From Phascolarctobacterium sp. (lineage in GTDB: Bacteria > Bacillota > Negativicutes > Acidaminococcales > Acidaminococcaceae), in assembly GCA_004558595.1 (NCBI GenBank), contig SFCN01000021.1:1-28030 (forward strand): a stretch of DNA of 28,030 nt. Direction: 5' to 3'. The notes below the pieces were generated by a model. It was not told the DNA's origin. It made no database searches and saw nothing but the letters and a program-made list of their open reading frames with translations. The position numbers were made by a program, and so were the translations under genes. Each line of letters begins with the position of its first letter. Position 1 is the stretch's first letter. Of this stretch, positions 14,975 through 23,222 are shown piece by piece.

Positions 14975-17053
14975 ATGTTTAACAGGTTTAACCGTAATAT
15001 GAACTCACGGGTGGATACCAATATTTATCTTTTAGTGATTATTGCGTTGTCCCTTATAGTTTGCTATTTGCAGCCAAAGCTGATTATTCTGGCCTTGGTG
15101 GTTGTGGGCGTGACCTATTATTTTGCTCGTCGTAACTTTATCAACAAGGAAGTGTTTTTTAGCAGTTATTTAGATAATATTATTCGTAATATCGAGCGCA
15201 CCAACCATTTCGCTGTGCGCAAGCTGGATATTGGCATGGCAGTGTTTTCCAAGGACGGCAAGCTGCAATGGAAAAACGAGCTGTTCCAGCAGTGGGTTGG
15301 CAAAAAGAATCTGGAGGGTAAGCAACCTGAGGAGGTACTACCCCTGCCTGCCAATGCCTTTGAGATGCTTAGCGTGCGTGATGGAGAGCAGATTATTCAA
15401 ATGGAGGGGCGCTACTATCGCATGAAATATGCTAGCGTGCAGACTCAGGAGCGCACTAATAAAAAGGATGGTGTAGCTACCAGTAGTGGCCTGATGATTT
15501 ATCTGACGGATATTACTGAATATGAGCTACTGAAGCAGAAATATAACAATGATAAGATTTGTCTGGCCTATGTTCGCTTTGATAACTACGAAGAGGTTAC
15601 GCGGGGCATTAGCGAAACCAGCATTGCCAATTTAAATGGCGAAATTAACGAGCTCTTAACCAAATGGGCAACCTCCCAACAGGGCTTTATTTGTCGTATG
15701 AATAAGGAAAGCTGTCTTATGGGCTTTACTCAGGCCGCTGTGCTGGACATGATGGAGGATAAATTCACTATTTTGGATAGAGTGCGGGAAATTCGCGCTG
15801 GTAATAAATTTGCGCCTACCTTCAGCATTGGCGTGGCCTGTGATGGAGTAACACTGGAGGAGCTCATCCAAAATGCCAACAAGAGCCTCTACATGGCTTT
15901 GGGACGGGGTGGCGACCAAGCCGTCGTGCTCAAGGATAAGACTACCCAGTTCTTCGGCGGCACCGCCACTGTTGCGGCTAAGAGTACTCGCGTGCGGGCC
16001 CGTATTGTGGCGCAAACTATTCACGAGCAAATGCAGCAGGCCGATAGAATTTTTGTTATGGGCCACCATAATGAAGATTACGATGCTATCGGCGCTACTG
16101 TAGGTATGGCCAAGCTGGGCTTGTCCTTGAATAAGGAAACCTATATCGTGGCCAGCGCCGGTAACGAGTATTATAATCGTATTGCTGAGGTTCTGGAGCA
16201 CGAGAATATTATCCTCTCAGATAACGAAACTAAGTATTTCGATATTGTGGTGCCGGAGGATGAAGCGCTGCGGATGGTTACGCCTAAGAGCCTATTGGTG
16301 CTGGTGGACCATCACAGAGCCTCCCTGTCGGCTTCTAAGGCCTTGCTAGAGGCGGTGAAGACCAGAATAATTGTAGACCATCACCGTCGCGCTGAGGATA
16401 TTATTAGTAACACTGTGCTGCTATATCTGGAGCCCTCCAGCTCCTCCACTAGCGAGCTGGTTACGGAGCTGATATGCTATTTTGACGATGGCTTGGAGAT
16501 TACGGCGGCAGAGGCTACGGCCCTGTACGCCGGTATCGTGCTAGATACGAAAAACTTCGCCGTGCAGACCGGCGAGCGTACCTTTGAAGCAGCGGCTCTG
16601 CTGCGTCGCAGTGGCGCAGATCCTAATCTAGTACGCCTGCTCTTTAAGGATGATATTAGCACAGTACAGGCTAGAGCTAAGCTCATTGCTGATGCCAAAA
16701 CGCCTATTCAAGGCTTGGCGATTTCTATTATGCGCAACGCAGTGCGCGAAACTAGGTCTTCCGTACTTGCTGCCCAAACAGCTGACTCCCTGATTACAGT
16801 GGATGGCATCGCTGTGGGTGTGGCAATTGTTGAATATAAAGACGGCTATCTTGGCATTAGCGCCCGCAGTGACGGCAGCGTCAACGTGCAGGTTATTATG
16901 GAAGAGCTGGGCGGCGGCGGTCACCAAACTGTGGCCGGCGTACAGATTGCCAATAAGCGTGCCAAGGATGTGGAGCCGCAAATTATTGCATTAGCAAAAA
17001 AACAATTAGAGGAGCGAGATAATAATGAAAGTAATTCTGTTGCAAGATGTTAA
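14975..17053 (+). CDS. gdpP: c-di-AMP phosphodiesterase GdpP
   Basis: 692 residues, a little longer than the ~659 of Bacillus. Order: two transmembrane helices (~16-50), a PAS-like domain (~80-185), a degenerate GGDEF domain (~190-320), then the DHH/DHHA1 phosphodiesterase (~340-680). Metal-site residues are intact: G-H-x-N-x-D-x-D with H364, D368 and D370, D445-H446-H447, D468-H469-H470, D524 and GGGGH (646-650). The motif usually reading D-T-H in GdpP is D-H-H here (445-447). It cleaves c-di-AMP to pApA and so controls potassium and wall homeostasis. GAGG precedes the ATG. The 3' end overlaps rplI by 29 bases. Confidence 0.95.
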   Translation: MFNRFNRNMNSRVDTNIYLLVIIALSLIVCYLQPKLIILALVVVGVTYYFARRNFINKEVFFSSYLDNIIRNIERTNHFAVRKLDIGMAVFSKDGKLQWKNELFQQWVGKKNLEGKQPEEVLPLPANAFEMLSVRDGEQIIQMEGRYYRMKYASVQTQERTNKKDGVATSSGLMIYLTDITEYELLKQKYNNDKICLAYVRFDNYEEVTRGISETSIANLNGEINELLTKWATSQQGFICRMNKESCLMGFTQAAVLDMMEDKFTILDRVREIRAGNKFAPTFSIGVACDGVTLEELIQNANKSLYMALGRGGDQAVVLKDKTTQFFGGTATVAAKSTRVRARIVAQTIHEQMQQADRIFVMGHHNEDYDAIGATVGMAKLGLSLNKETYIVASAGNEYYNRIAEVLEHENIILSDNETKYFDIVVPEDEALRMVTPKSLLVLVDHHRASLSASKALLEAVKTRIIVDHHRRAEDIISNTVLLYLEPSSSSTSELVTELICYFDDGLEITAAEATALYAGIVLDTKNFAVQTGERTFEAAALLRRSGADPNLVRLLFKDDISTVQARAKLIADAKTPIQGLAISIMRNAVRETRSSVLAAQTADSLITVDGIAVGVAIVEYKDGYLGISARSDGSVNVQVIMEELGGGGHQTVAGVQIANKRAKDVEPQIIALAKKQLEERDNNESNSVARC

Positions 17054-17471
17054 AAGCTTAGGTAAAAAGGGCGATGTTGTTGAAACTGCTGAGGGCTATG
17101 GTCGCAACTACTTGTTGCCGCGCAAGCTGGCTAAGGAAGCGACCGCTGCTAATCTGAATCAGGCTAAGGCTGATAAGGCCACTGCTGCTCACCGTGCTGC
17201 TCAGGCTAAGGATGAGGCTGTGGTTTTAGGCGCGCAAATTGAAAAGATCACCGTTAATATGAAGGTGCGTGTAGGTGAAAACGGCAAAATGTTCGGCTCC
17301 GTAACCAGTAAGGACGTGGCTGAAGCCCTGATTAAGCAAACTGGTCTCAATATTGACCGTCGCAAGGTTGAATTGAAGAGCGCTGTAAAGGGCTTGGGCG
17401 AATACACTGCTGTAGCCAAGCTGCACACTGATGTAACCGCTACCTTTAAGGTAATGGTTGAAGCTGAATAA
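17025..17471 (+). CDS. rplI: Ribosomal protein bL9
   Basis: 148 residues, standard length. The N-terminal rRNA-binding domain is typical: MKVILLQDVKSLGKKGD, then EGYGRNYLLPRKLA. A long Ala/Lys-rich connecting helix (~40-75) leads to the C-terminal domain with G-K-M-F-G-S-V-T-S-K-D. The ATG lies inside the end of gdpP, and its GAGGAG ribosome site is within gdpP coding sequence, so translation is probably coupled. Next gene is dnaB, 29 bases on. Confidence 0.97.
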   Translation: MKVILLQDVKSLGKKGDVVETAEGYGRNYLLPRKLAKEATAANLNQAKADKATAAHRAAQAKDEAVVLGAQIEKITVNMKVRVGENGKMFGSVTSKDVAEALIKQTGLNIDRRKVELKSAVKGLGEYTAVAKLHTDVTATFKVMVEAE

Positions 17472-17500
17472 AATTTAAGCCATTAAAAGAGATTGAAGCT

Positions 17501-18853
17501 ATGGAAGAGAGAGTACCACCTCAAAGTATAGAAGCTGAGCAATCGGTTTTAGGAGCAATGCTCATTGATAAGGAAGCCATTGCCAAGGTTACAGAGGTTT
17601 TAAATGCTGATGATTTTTACCGAGAAGCCCATCGAGTGATTTTTACAGCTATGCTAGAGCTGTATAACAAAAATGAAGCGGTGGACTTGATTACGGTGAC
17701 CGACATATTGCGCCGTGATAATAAGCTAGAGGATATTGGTGGCATTGCCTATATTACTAGCTTGGCTAATATAGTGCTGACTGCGGCTAATGTTAAGTAT
17801 CACGCAGATATTGTGGCTGAAAAAAGCGTATTGCGCCAGTTGGTAAAGGTATCTACAGAAATTGCGGCCATGGGCTATGAAGCCAATGATGAGGTTGGCG
17901 TGTTGCTGGATACTGCAGAAAGCAGGATTCTGGAGATTTCCAATCGCAAGAAAAAGGCTGATTTTACGCCTATTAGCGCTGTGCTCATGGACAGCGTGCA
18001 ATCGATAGAAAAGCTGCTGAATAATAAGGGCGGCTTGACCGGTATCCCAACGGGCTTTAATGATTTGGACAAGCTTACAAGTGGCCTACATCCCTCTGAT
18101 TTTATTATTTTGGCGGCTCGTCCCTCCATGGGTAAAACCGCCTTGGCTTTGAATATTGTGCAAAACGTAGCTCTGCGCGCGCATAAGCGTGTGGGTGGCG
18201 ACCCTCGCAGTGTGGCCTTCTTTAGCTTGGAAATGAGCAAGGAGCAGCTGGTCAACCGTATGCTCTGCGCTGAGGCTAGCATTGACAGTCAAAGGCTGCG
18301 TATTGGCGAAATGAGCGACAAGGATTGGGATGCCCTGTGGGCGGCCTGCGATACTATGAGTAAGGCCAAAATTTATATCGATGATACTGCAGGTATTACA
18401 GTTATGGATATGCGCAGTCGTGCTCGTCGCCTAAAGGCGGAGCACGGGCTTGACCTAATCGTAGTGGACTATCTGCAGCTGATGCAGGGCAGTGGTAAGC
18501 GCAATACCAGCGGTGACCGCCAGCAGGAGGTTTCCGAAATATCGCGTTCGCTGAAGGCCTTGGCCCGTGAGCTAGATGTGCCTGTGTTGGCATTGTCCCA
18601 GCTGAGCCGTGGCGTGGAAGCACGTCAGGTGAAGCGTCCCATGCTCAGCGATTTGCGTGAGTCCGGCTCCTTGGAGCAGGATGCGGATATCGTAGCCTTT
18701 CTCTATCGTGAGGATTACTATAATCCTGAAACGGAAAACAAGCACACGGAGCTTATTATCGCTAAGCATCGTAATGGTCCCGTGGATACGGTTAATCTGT
18801 TCTTCCATAAGCAATTTACCAAATTTGTGGGCTTCACTAAGCGTGAGGACTGA
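17501..18853 (+). CDS. dnaB: Replicative DNA helicase DnaB
   Basis: 450 residues, full length, no intein. The N-terminal domain (~1-110) starts P-P-Q-S-I-E-A-E-Q-S-V-L-G-A-M. The linker helix leads into the RecA-like motor with Walker A A-R-P-S-M-G-K-T (206-213), F-S-L-E-M-S (241-246), Walker B V-D-Y-L-Q-L-M (322-328), S-Q-L-S-R-G-V-E (366-373) and the C-terminal K-H-R-N-G-P arginine-finger region (422-427). It unwinds DNA at the replication fork as a hexamer. The ribosome site is modest (AAAGAGA). It ends the gdpP-rplI-dnaB unit with a strong terminator. Confidence 0.97.
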   Translation: MEERVPPQSIEAEQSVLGAMLIDKEAIAKVTEVLNADDFYREAHRVIFTAMLELYNKNEAVDLITVTDILRRDNKLEDIGGIAYITSLANIVLTAANVKYHADIVAEKSVLRQLVKVSTEIAAMGYEANDEVGVLLDTAESRILEISNRKKKADFTPISAVLMDSVQSIEKLLNNKGGLTGIPTGFNDLDKLTSGLHPSDFIILAARPSMGKTALALNIVQNVALRAHKRVGGDPRSVAFFSLEMSKEQLVNRMLCAEASIDSQRLRIGEMSDKDWDALWAACDTMSKAKIYIDDTAGITVMDMRSRARRLKAEHGLDLIVVDYLQLMQGSGKRNTSGDRQQEVSEISRSLKALARELDVPVLALSQLSRGVEARQVKRPMLSDLRESGSLEQDADIVAFLYREDYYNPETENKHTELIIAKHRNGPVDTVNLFFHKQFTKFVGFTKRED

Positions 18854-18861
18854 TTTTAGGG

Positions 18862-18892
18862 GGACTGCCCAAGGGGCAGTCCTTTAGTTTTT
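18862..18892 (+). terminator. Intrinsic terminator after dnaB
   Basis: A 9-bp GC-rich stem (18862-18870 with 18874-18882), a 3-base loop, then TTTAGTTTTTG. Confidence 0.88.
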
Positions 18893-18950
18893 GTAAAATT
18901 TTTCCGAATATTTTTCTTTGAATGTCGAAAAACGTTCAGAAAGCTTGCGT

Positions 18951-18979
18951 TTGATTGAGGAAAATGATATGATTATAAT
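18951..18979 (+). promoter_or_regulatory. Promoter of purB-purA
   Basis: TTGATT (18951-18956), 17 bases, TATAAT (18974-18979). It gives a leader of about 80 bases before purB. Confidence 0.75.
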
Positions 18980-18999
18980 GTATCAAATTGTGATGAAGA

Positions 19000-19035
19000 A
19001 TCTGAAGCTAAACTTATAGCTTTCAGATGTTTTTT
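19000..19035 (+). terminator. Terminator-like hairpin in the purB leader (possible attenuator)
   Basis: ATCTGA-AGCTA (19000-19010) pairs with TAGCT-T-TCAGAT (19017-19028), 11 bp with one bulged T and a 6-base loop, followed by G and six T. It lies between the purB promoter and the purB start, so it could end transcription early. Confidence 0.55.
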
Positions 19036-19068
19036 CATGAATAAAAATGCTTGGGAGGCATACAAAAA

Positions 19069-20361
19069 ATGATCGATCGCTATACTCATCCGGAAATGGG
19101 CAACATTTGGACCTTGGAAAACGAATTCCGTACCATGTTGAAGGTTGAAATTCTGGCTTGTGAAGCAATGAACAAGCTGGGTATTGTGCCTGACGATGCT
19201 TTGAAGGATATTCAGAACAAAGCTGATTTCCGTTTGGAGCGTATTAAAGAGATTGAAGCAGTAACCAACCACGATGTTATTGCTTTCTTAACCAACGTGG
19301 CTGAGTATGTTGGAGATGCATCCAAATATATCCATAAAGGCTTGACTTCCAGCGACGTTAAGGATACTGCTCTGTGCTATATGACCGTACAATCTGCAGA
19401 TCTAATCATGCGTCATCTGGAAAATTTCCACGGCATTCTGCGTCGCCGTGCTGCTGAATTCAAGAACACTGTAATGATTGGTCGTACCCATGGTATTCAT
19501 GCAGAGCCCATGACCTTTGGCATGAAATTCTTGCTGTGGTCCGACGAAATCGAGCGCGATATGGAGCGCTTGAAGCAAGCTCGTGAGATGATGGCAGTGG
19601 GCAAGCTGTCCGGCGCTGTTGGTACTTATTCCAATATTGATCCTTTTGTTGAACAATATGTATGCGAGAAGCTGAACCTGAAGCCGGTACGTCTGGCTAC
19701 TCAGGTTATCCAACGCGATCGTCATGCGCACTTCCTGACCACCTTGGCTATCATTGGCTCCTCCTTGGACAAGATGGCTACAGAGATTCGCAACCTGCAG
19801 CGTACCGATATCCGTGAAGCAGAGGAATACTTCGCTCCCGGTCAAAAGGGCTCCTCTGCAATGCCCCACAAGCGTAATCCTATTACCTGCGAAAAGGTCA
19901 GCGGTATGGCTCGCCTGCTGCGTGGTTATGCTGTAGCTGGCTTGGAGGATGTAGCTTTGTGGCATGAGCGCGACATCTCCCACTCCTCTGTAGAGCGCGT
20001 AATTCTGCCGGATGCTACGATTGCTCTGGACCATATGCTGCGTAAGTTTAGCAATATTATTGATAAGCTGCTGGTATATCCTGATGCAATGATTGCTAAT
20101 TTGAATAAGACTGGCGGCTTGATTTTCAGCCAAAACCTGTTGATTGCTCTGGTAACCAAGGGTGTGCTGCGTGAGGATGCCTATAAATGGGTACAACGCA
20201 ATGCTATGGCCCGCTGGCTGGAGGGTGCTGACTTCAAGACCAATGTTGAAGCTGACCCGGATATCAAGAAATATTTGACCGATGAAGAAATTGAACATTG
20301 CTTCGATCCTAAACCGATGCTGCGCAATGTTGATTTGATTTTCTCCCGTTTCGGTTTATAA
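19069..20361 (+). CDS. purB: Adenylosuccinate lyase
   Basis: 430 residues, full length. PurB acts twice in purine synthesis: it removes fumarate from SAICAR and from adenylosuccinate. Conserved sites: H68 in T-N-H-D-V, T-S-S-D (93-96), the catalytic histidine H141 in GRTHG, and the fumarase-superfamily signature G-S-S-A-M-P-H-K-R-N-P (261-271) with the mobile-loop serine. I chose the ATG at 19069, with GGGAGG ~10 bases upstream, over an upstream in-frame non-ATG codon that overlaps the ribosome site. purA follows after 28 bases, so the two last enzymes of AMP synthesis are made together. Confidence 0.96.
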   Translation: MIDRYTHPEMGNIWTLENEFRTMLKVEILACEAMNKLGIVPDDALKDIQNKADFRLERIKEIEAVTNHDVIAFLTNVAEYVGDASKYIHKGLTSSDVKDTALCYMTVQSADLIMRHLENFHGILRRRAAEFKNTVMIGRTHGIHAEPMTFGMKFLLWSDEIERDMERLKQAREMMAVGKLSGAVGTYSNIDPFVEQYVCEKLNLKPVRLATQVIQRDRHAHFLTTLAIIGSSLDKMATEIRNLQRTDIREAEEYFAPGQKGSSAMPHKRNPITCEKVSGMARLLRGYAVAGLEDVALWHERDISHSSVERVILPDATIALDHMLRKFSNIIDKLLVYPDAMIANLNKTGGLIFSQNLLIALVTKGVLREDAYKWVQRNAMARWLEGADFKTNVEADPDIKKYLTDEEIEHCFDPKPMLRNVDLIFSRFGL

Positions 20362-20389
20362 TTGAAAAAGTAATAAGGAGTGACCATTA

Positions 20390-21679
20390 ATGGCATCTGT
20401 TGTAGTATTAGGCGCTCAATGGGGCGATGAAGGTAAAGGTAAAATTGTTGACTATTTGGCTCAAAAGGCTGATGCTGTGGTGCGCTACAGTGGCGGCTCT
20501 AACGCAGGCCATACTGTTGTAGTTAACGATATCAGCTATAAGCTGCGTTTGTTGCCCTCTGGTGTATTATTCAAGGATAAAATTAATGTTTTGGGCAATG
20601 GCGTTGTTATTAATCCCGGTGTAGTGCTGGCTGAAATCGCCGGCATGAAGGAAAAGGGCATTGATTGCGACAATTTGGTGATTTCCGACCGTGCCCATGT
20701 GGTACTGCCCTACCATCAACGCTTGGACGAGCTCCAAGAGGAATCCTTGGGCAGCCATAAAATTGGTACCACTAAGGGCGGTATCGGTCCCTGTTATATG
20801 GATAAGGTAGCTCGCGTAGGCATTCGTGTCTGCGATTTGATGGAGCCCGAAACCTTTGCTGAAAAGCTGAAGGTGAATATGGAAGCTAAGAACGCCATCA
20901 TCACTAAGATTTATGGCGCTGAACCCTTTGATTATGATACTGTGCTGAAGGAGTATCTGGGCTATGCTGAGCAGCTGCGGCCCTATGTCGCTGATACCGG
21001 CGTAGTATTGGACGAAGTGTTCGCTGCCAAGAAAAACGTGCTTTTTGAGGGCGCGCAAGCAACCTTCTTGGATATTGACCATGGTACCTATCCCTATGTA
21101 ACTAGCTCCAACCCCACCGCTGGTAACGCTTGCACCGGCAGCGGCATTGGTCCTCGTTTTATCGACCATGTTGTGGGCGTAGTTAAGGCTTATACTACTC
21201 GTGTAGGTGAGGGCCCCTTCATCACCGAGCTGCTGGATACTGATGGCCCCGGCAATCAAATTCGTGAAACCGGTCATGAATATGGCACTGTAACTGGTCG
21301 TCCGCGTCGTTGCGGTTGGCTGGATGCTTTCATGCTGCGCTATAGCGCTCGCTTGAACAGCCTTGATTATTTGGCTATTACCCGTTTGGATATTTTGGAT
21401 CAGATGCCCAAAATTAAAATGTGCGTGGGCTATAAGATTGGAGACGAGGTGCTGAAGCGCATTCCCGCAAGTCTCAATGTATTGGGCAAGGTTGAGCCTA
21501 TTTTCGAGGAGTTTGAGGGCTGGATGACCGATATCAGCGGTATTCGTGAATACGAAAAGCTGCCCGAAAACGCGAAGAAATACTTGCAGCGCATTGCCGA
21601 GGTTTCCGGCGTGGAGCTGGGCATTGTGTCCGTTGGCCCCAACCGCGAGCAAACCATCGTGCTCAAGGAGCTGCTGTAA
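20390..21679 (+). CDS. purA: Adenylosuccinate synthetase
   Basis: 429 residues, full length. PurA joins IMP and aspartate using GTP. The P-loop W-G-D-E-G-K-G-K (11-18) contains the catalytic D13, and N-A-G-H-T (38-42) contains H41. Further family text: G-T-T-K-G-G-I-G-P, V-G-E-G-P-F-I-T-E and T-G-R-P-R-R-C-G-W. The ATG has AAGGAGTG upstream at good spacing. It is the second gene of purB-purA and ends in a clear terminator. The fumarate and adenylosuccinate steps are thus adjacent on one transcript. Confidence 0.97.
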   Translation: MASVVVLGAQWGDEGKGKIVDYLAQKADAVVRYSGGSNAGHTVVVNDISYKLRLLPSGVLFKDKINVLGNGVVINPGVVLAEIAGMKEKGIDCDNLVISDRAHVVLPYHQRLDELQEESLGSHKIGTTKGGIGPCYMDKVARVGIRVCDLMEPETFAEKLKVNMEAKNAIITKIYGAEPFDYDTVLKEYLGYAEQLRPYVADTGVVLDEVFAAKKNVLFEGAQATFLDIDHGTYPYVTSSNPTAGNACTGSGIGPRFIDHVVGVVKAYTTRVGEGPFITELLDTDGPGNQIRETGHEYGTVTGRPRRCGWLDAFMLRYSARLNSLDYLAITRLDILDQMPKIKMCVGYKIGDEVLKRIPASLNVLGKVEPIFEEFEGWMTDISGIREYEKLPENAKKYLQRIAEVSGVELGIVSVGPNREQTIVLKELL

Positions 21680-21704
21680 GCTTAAGCAAGAATAGTGAAC
21701 TAGT

Positions 21705-21737
21705 AAAATCCTGCATCCGAAGGGTGCAGGATTTTTT
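21705..21737 (+). terminator. Intrinsic terminator after purA
   Basis: An 11-bp perfect stem (21705-21715 with 21725-21735), with further pairing of the loop, runs into a six-T tract. Confidence 0.92.
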
Positions 21738-21768
21738 ATGTCTTATGTGGCGTTATAATAGGTTTTTC

Positions 21769-21797
21769 TTGCAGGATTGCGCGTAGTAGGCTATAAT
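21769..21797 (+). promoter_or_regulatory. Promoter of the CofE-like gene
   Basis: TTGCAG (21769-21774), 17 bases, TATAAT (21792-21797). A second TATAAT at 21827-21832 has no good -35. The leader would be ~90 bases. Confidence 0.6.
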
Positions 21798-21893
21798 GAG
21801 TAGGGACATTTACCTGTGATTTTAGCTATAATAAAGCTTTTCATAGTGATTTGTTGTAAGGGAGTATCTTTTAAATGAGGGAGGAATTTTTCT

Positions 21894-23084
21894 ATGGAAA
21901 GAAAAGTTGGTACTGTTTCTCGTGGCATTCGCTGTCCCATTATTCGAGAAGGGGATAACCTGCCGGAAATTGTTGTAAATAGTGTGTTGGAGGCAGCGGC
22001 AAGCGAGGGCTTTAGCCTGCGCGACCGCGACGTTATTTCTGTAACTGAATCCATTGTTGCTCGCTCTCAGGGCAATTATGCGACTATTGAGGATATCGCT
22101 GCTGATGTTAAGGCTAAATTGGGCGGCGGCACCATTGGTGTGATTTTTCCCATCCTGTCCCGTAATCGCTTTGCCATTTGCTTAAAGGGTATTGCTAAGG
22201 GTGCGAAAAAAATCGTGCTCATGCTAAGCTATCCCAGTGATGAGGTAGGTAACGCTTTGATTACCTGGGATCAGGTGGACGAGGCCGGTATCAATCCCTA
22301 TAGCGATGTGCTTACCTTGGAAAAATATCGTGAGCTTTTTGGCGAAAATAAGCATGAATTCACTGGCGTGGATTATGTGCAATACTATGCTGATTTGATC
22401 AAGGAAGCTGGGGCTGAGGTAGAGGTTATCTTCGCTAATCAAGCCAAGACGATTTTGCAATATACTGATTGCGTATTAAACTGTGATATTCACACTCGTG
22501 CAAGAACTAAGCGTATCCTGTTGGCTGCCGGCGCTAAGGTTGTGTGCAGCTTGGACGATATTTTAAACGCTCCTGTTAATGGCAGCGGCTGCAACGAGCG
22601 CTATGGCCTGCTGGGCTCTAATAAATCCACCGAAGATAAGATTAAGCTTTTCCCCAGAGAGTGCCAGGGTATGGTGGAGGAAATTCAGGCTTCTATTTTG
22701 GAAAAAACCGGCAAGCATGTAGAGGTTATGGTGTACGGCGACGGCGCCTTTAAGGATCCTCAAGGCAAGATTTGGGAGCTGGCCGATCCTGTCGTCTCTC
22801 CCGCCTTTACCAGTGGCCTCATTGGTACTCCCAACGAATTGAAGCTGAAATATTTGGCAGATAATGATTTCAAGAATCTCAGCGGCGCAGCCTTAAAGGA
22901 TGCTATTTCTGCAGCTATTAAGGCTAAGCAGGGCAGCTTGGTGGGTAATATGGCTTCTCAGGGTACTACTCCACGTCAGCTGACCGATTTAATTGGCTCT
23001 CTGTGCGATTTGACTAGCGGCAGTGGCGACAAGGGTACTCCTGTGGTTTTAGTTCAAGGTTATTTTGACAATTTCACTGATTAA
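21894..23084 (+). CDS. CofE-like (F420-0:gamma-glutamyl ligase family) protein
   Basis: 396 residues. The N-terminal half resembles the CofE/F420_ligase family: R-E-G-D-N-L-P-E-I, then D-V-I-S-V-T-E-S-I-V-A-R-S-Q-G, then S-R-N-R-F-A-I-C-L-K-G. CofE adds glutamates to coenzyme F420 through a GTP-dependent acyl-phosphate. The chain is longer than CofE (~250 residues); the C-terminal part (~200-396, with G-L-L-G-S-N-K-S and V-Y-G-D-G-A-F-K-D-P) is an additional or divergent region. Proteins of this type are widespread in anaerobic Firmicutes that are not known to make F420, so the true acceptor is probably different, possibly a folate or another cofactor. GGAGG precedes the ATG by 9 bases. Single-gene unit. 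Confidence 0.75.
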   Translation: MERKVGTVSRGIRCPIIREGDNLPEIVVNSVLEAAASEGFSLRDRDVISVTESIVARSQGNYATIEDIAADVKAKLGGGTIGVIFPILSRNRFAICLKGIAKGAKKIVLMLSYPSDEVGNALITWDQVDEAGINPYSDVLTLEKYRELFGENKHEFTGVDYVQYYADLIKEAGAEVEVIFANQAKTILQYTDCVLNCDIHTRARTKRILLAAGAKVVCSLDDILNAPVNGSGCNERYGLLGSNKSTEDKIKLFPRECQGMVEEIQASILEKTGKHVEVMVYGDGAFKDPQGKIWELADPVVSPAFTSGLIGTPNELKLKYLADNDFKNLSGAALKDAISAAIKAKQGSLVGNMASQGTTPRQLTDLIGSLCDLTSGSGDKGTPVVLVQGYFDNFTD

Positions 23085-23103
23085 GCTTATTGCATAATGT
23101 ACG

Positions 23104-23132
23104 AAACGTCCTTCGTGAGAGGGACGTTTTTG
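23104..23132 (+). terminator. Intrinsic terminator after the CofE-like gene
   Basis: An 8-bp perfect stem AAACGTCC/GGACGTTT (23104-23111 with 23122-23129) continues into TTTTTG. Confidence 0.85.
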
Positions 23133-23133
23133 T

Positions 23134-23162
23134 TTGACATGTTTGCTTACAAGAGTTAAACT
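23134..23162 (+). promoter_or_regulatory. Promoter of the 2-hydroxyacid dehydrogenase gene
   Basis: A perfect TTGACA (23134-23139), 17 bases, TAAACT (23157-23162; four of six). It starts right after the previous terminator. Confidence 0.6.
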
Positions 23163-23222
23163 ATTAACAAATAATTAGGAAATGGATTGAAGCTTTGAGC
23201 AATACGAAATGAGGTGTAGACA

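Noticed and set aside
15656..16201. 181-codon reverse-strand frame within gdpP
   Set aside because: Fully inside the conserved DHH-containing gene; composition mirrors the sense codons.
19402..20298. 298-codon open frame on the reverse strand across purB
   Set aside because: Antisense shadow of a complete purB, with no family features and no promoter.
20567..21652. 361-codon open frame on the reverse strand across purA
   Set aside because: It lies wholly antisense to a complete, strongly conserved purA, resembles no known protein and has no ribosome site. It follows from the codon use of purA.
21875..21893. Alternative ATG upstream of the CofE-like gene
   Set aside because: It is out of frame with the protein and overlaps the GGGAGG ribosome site of the real start at 21894.
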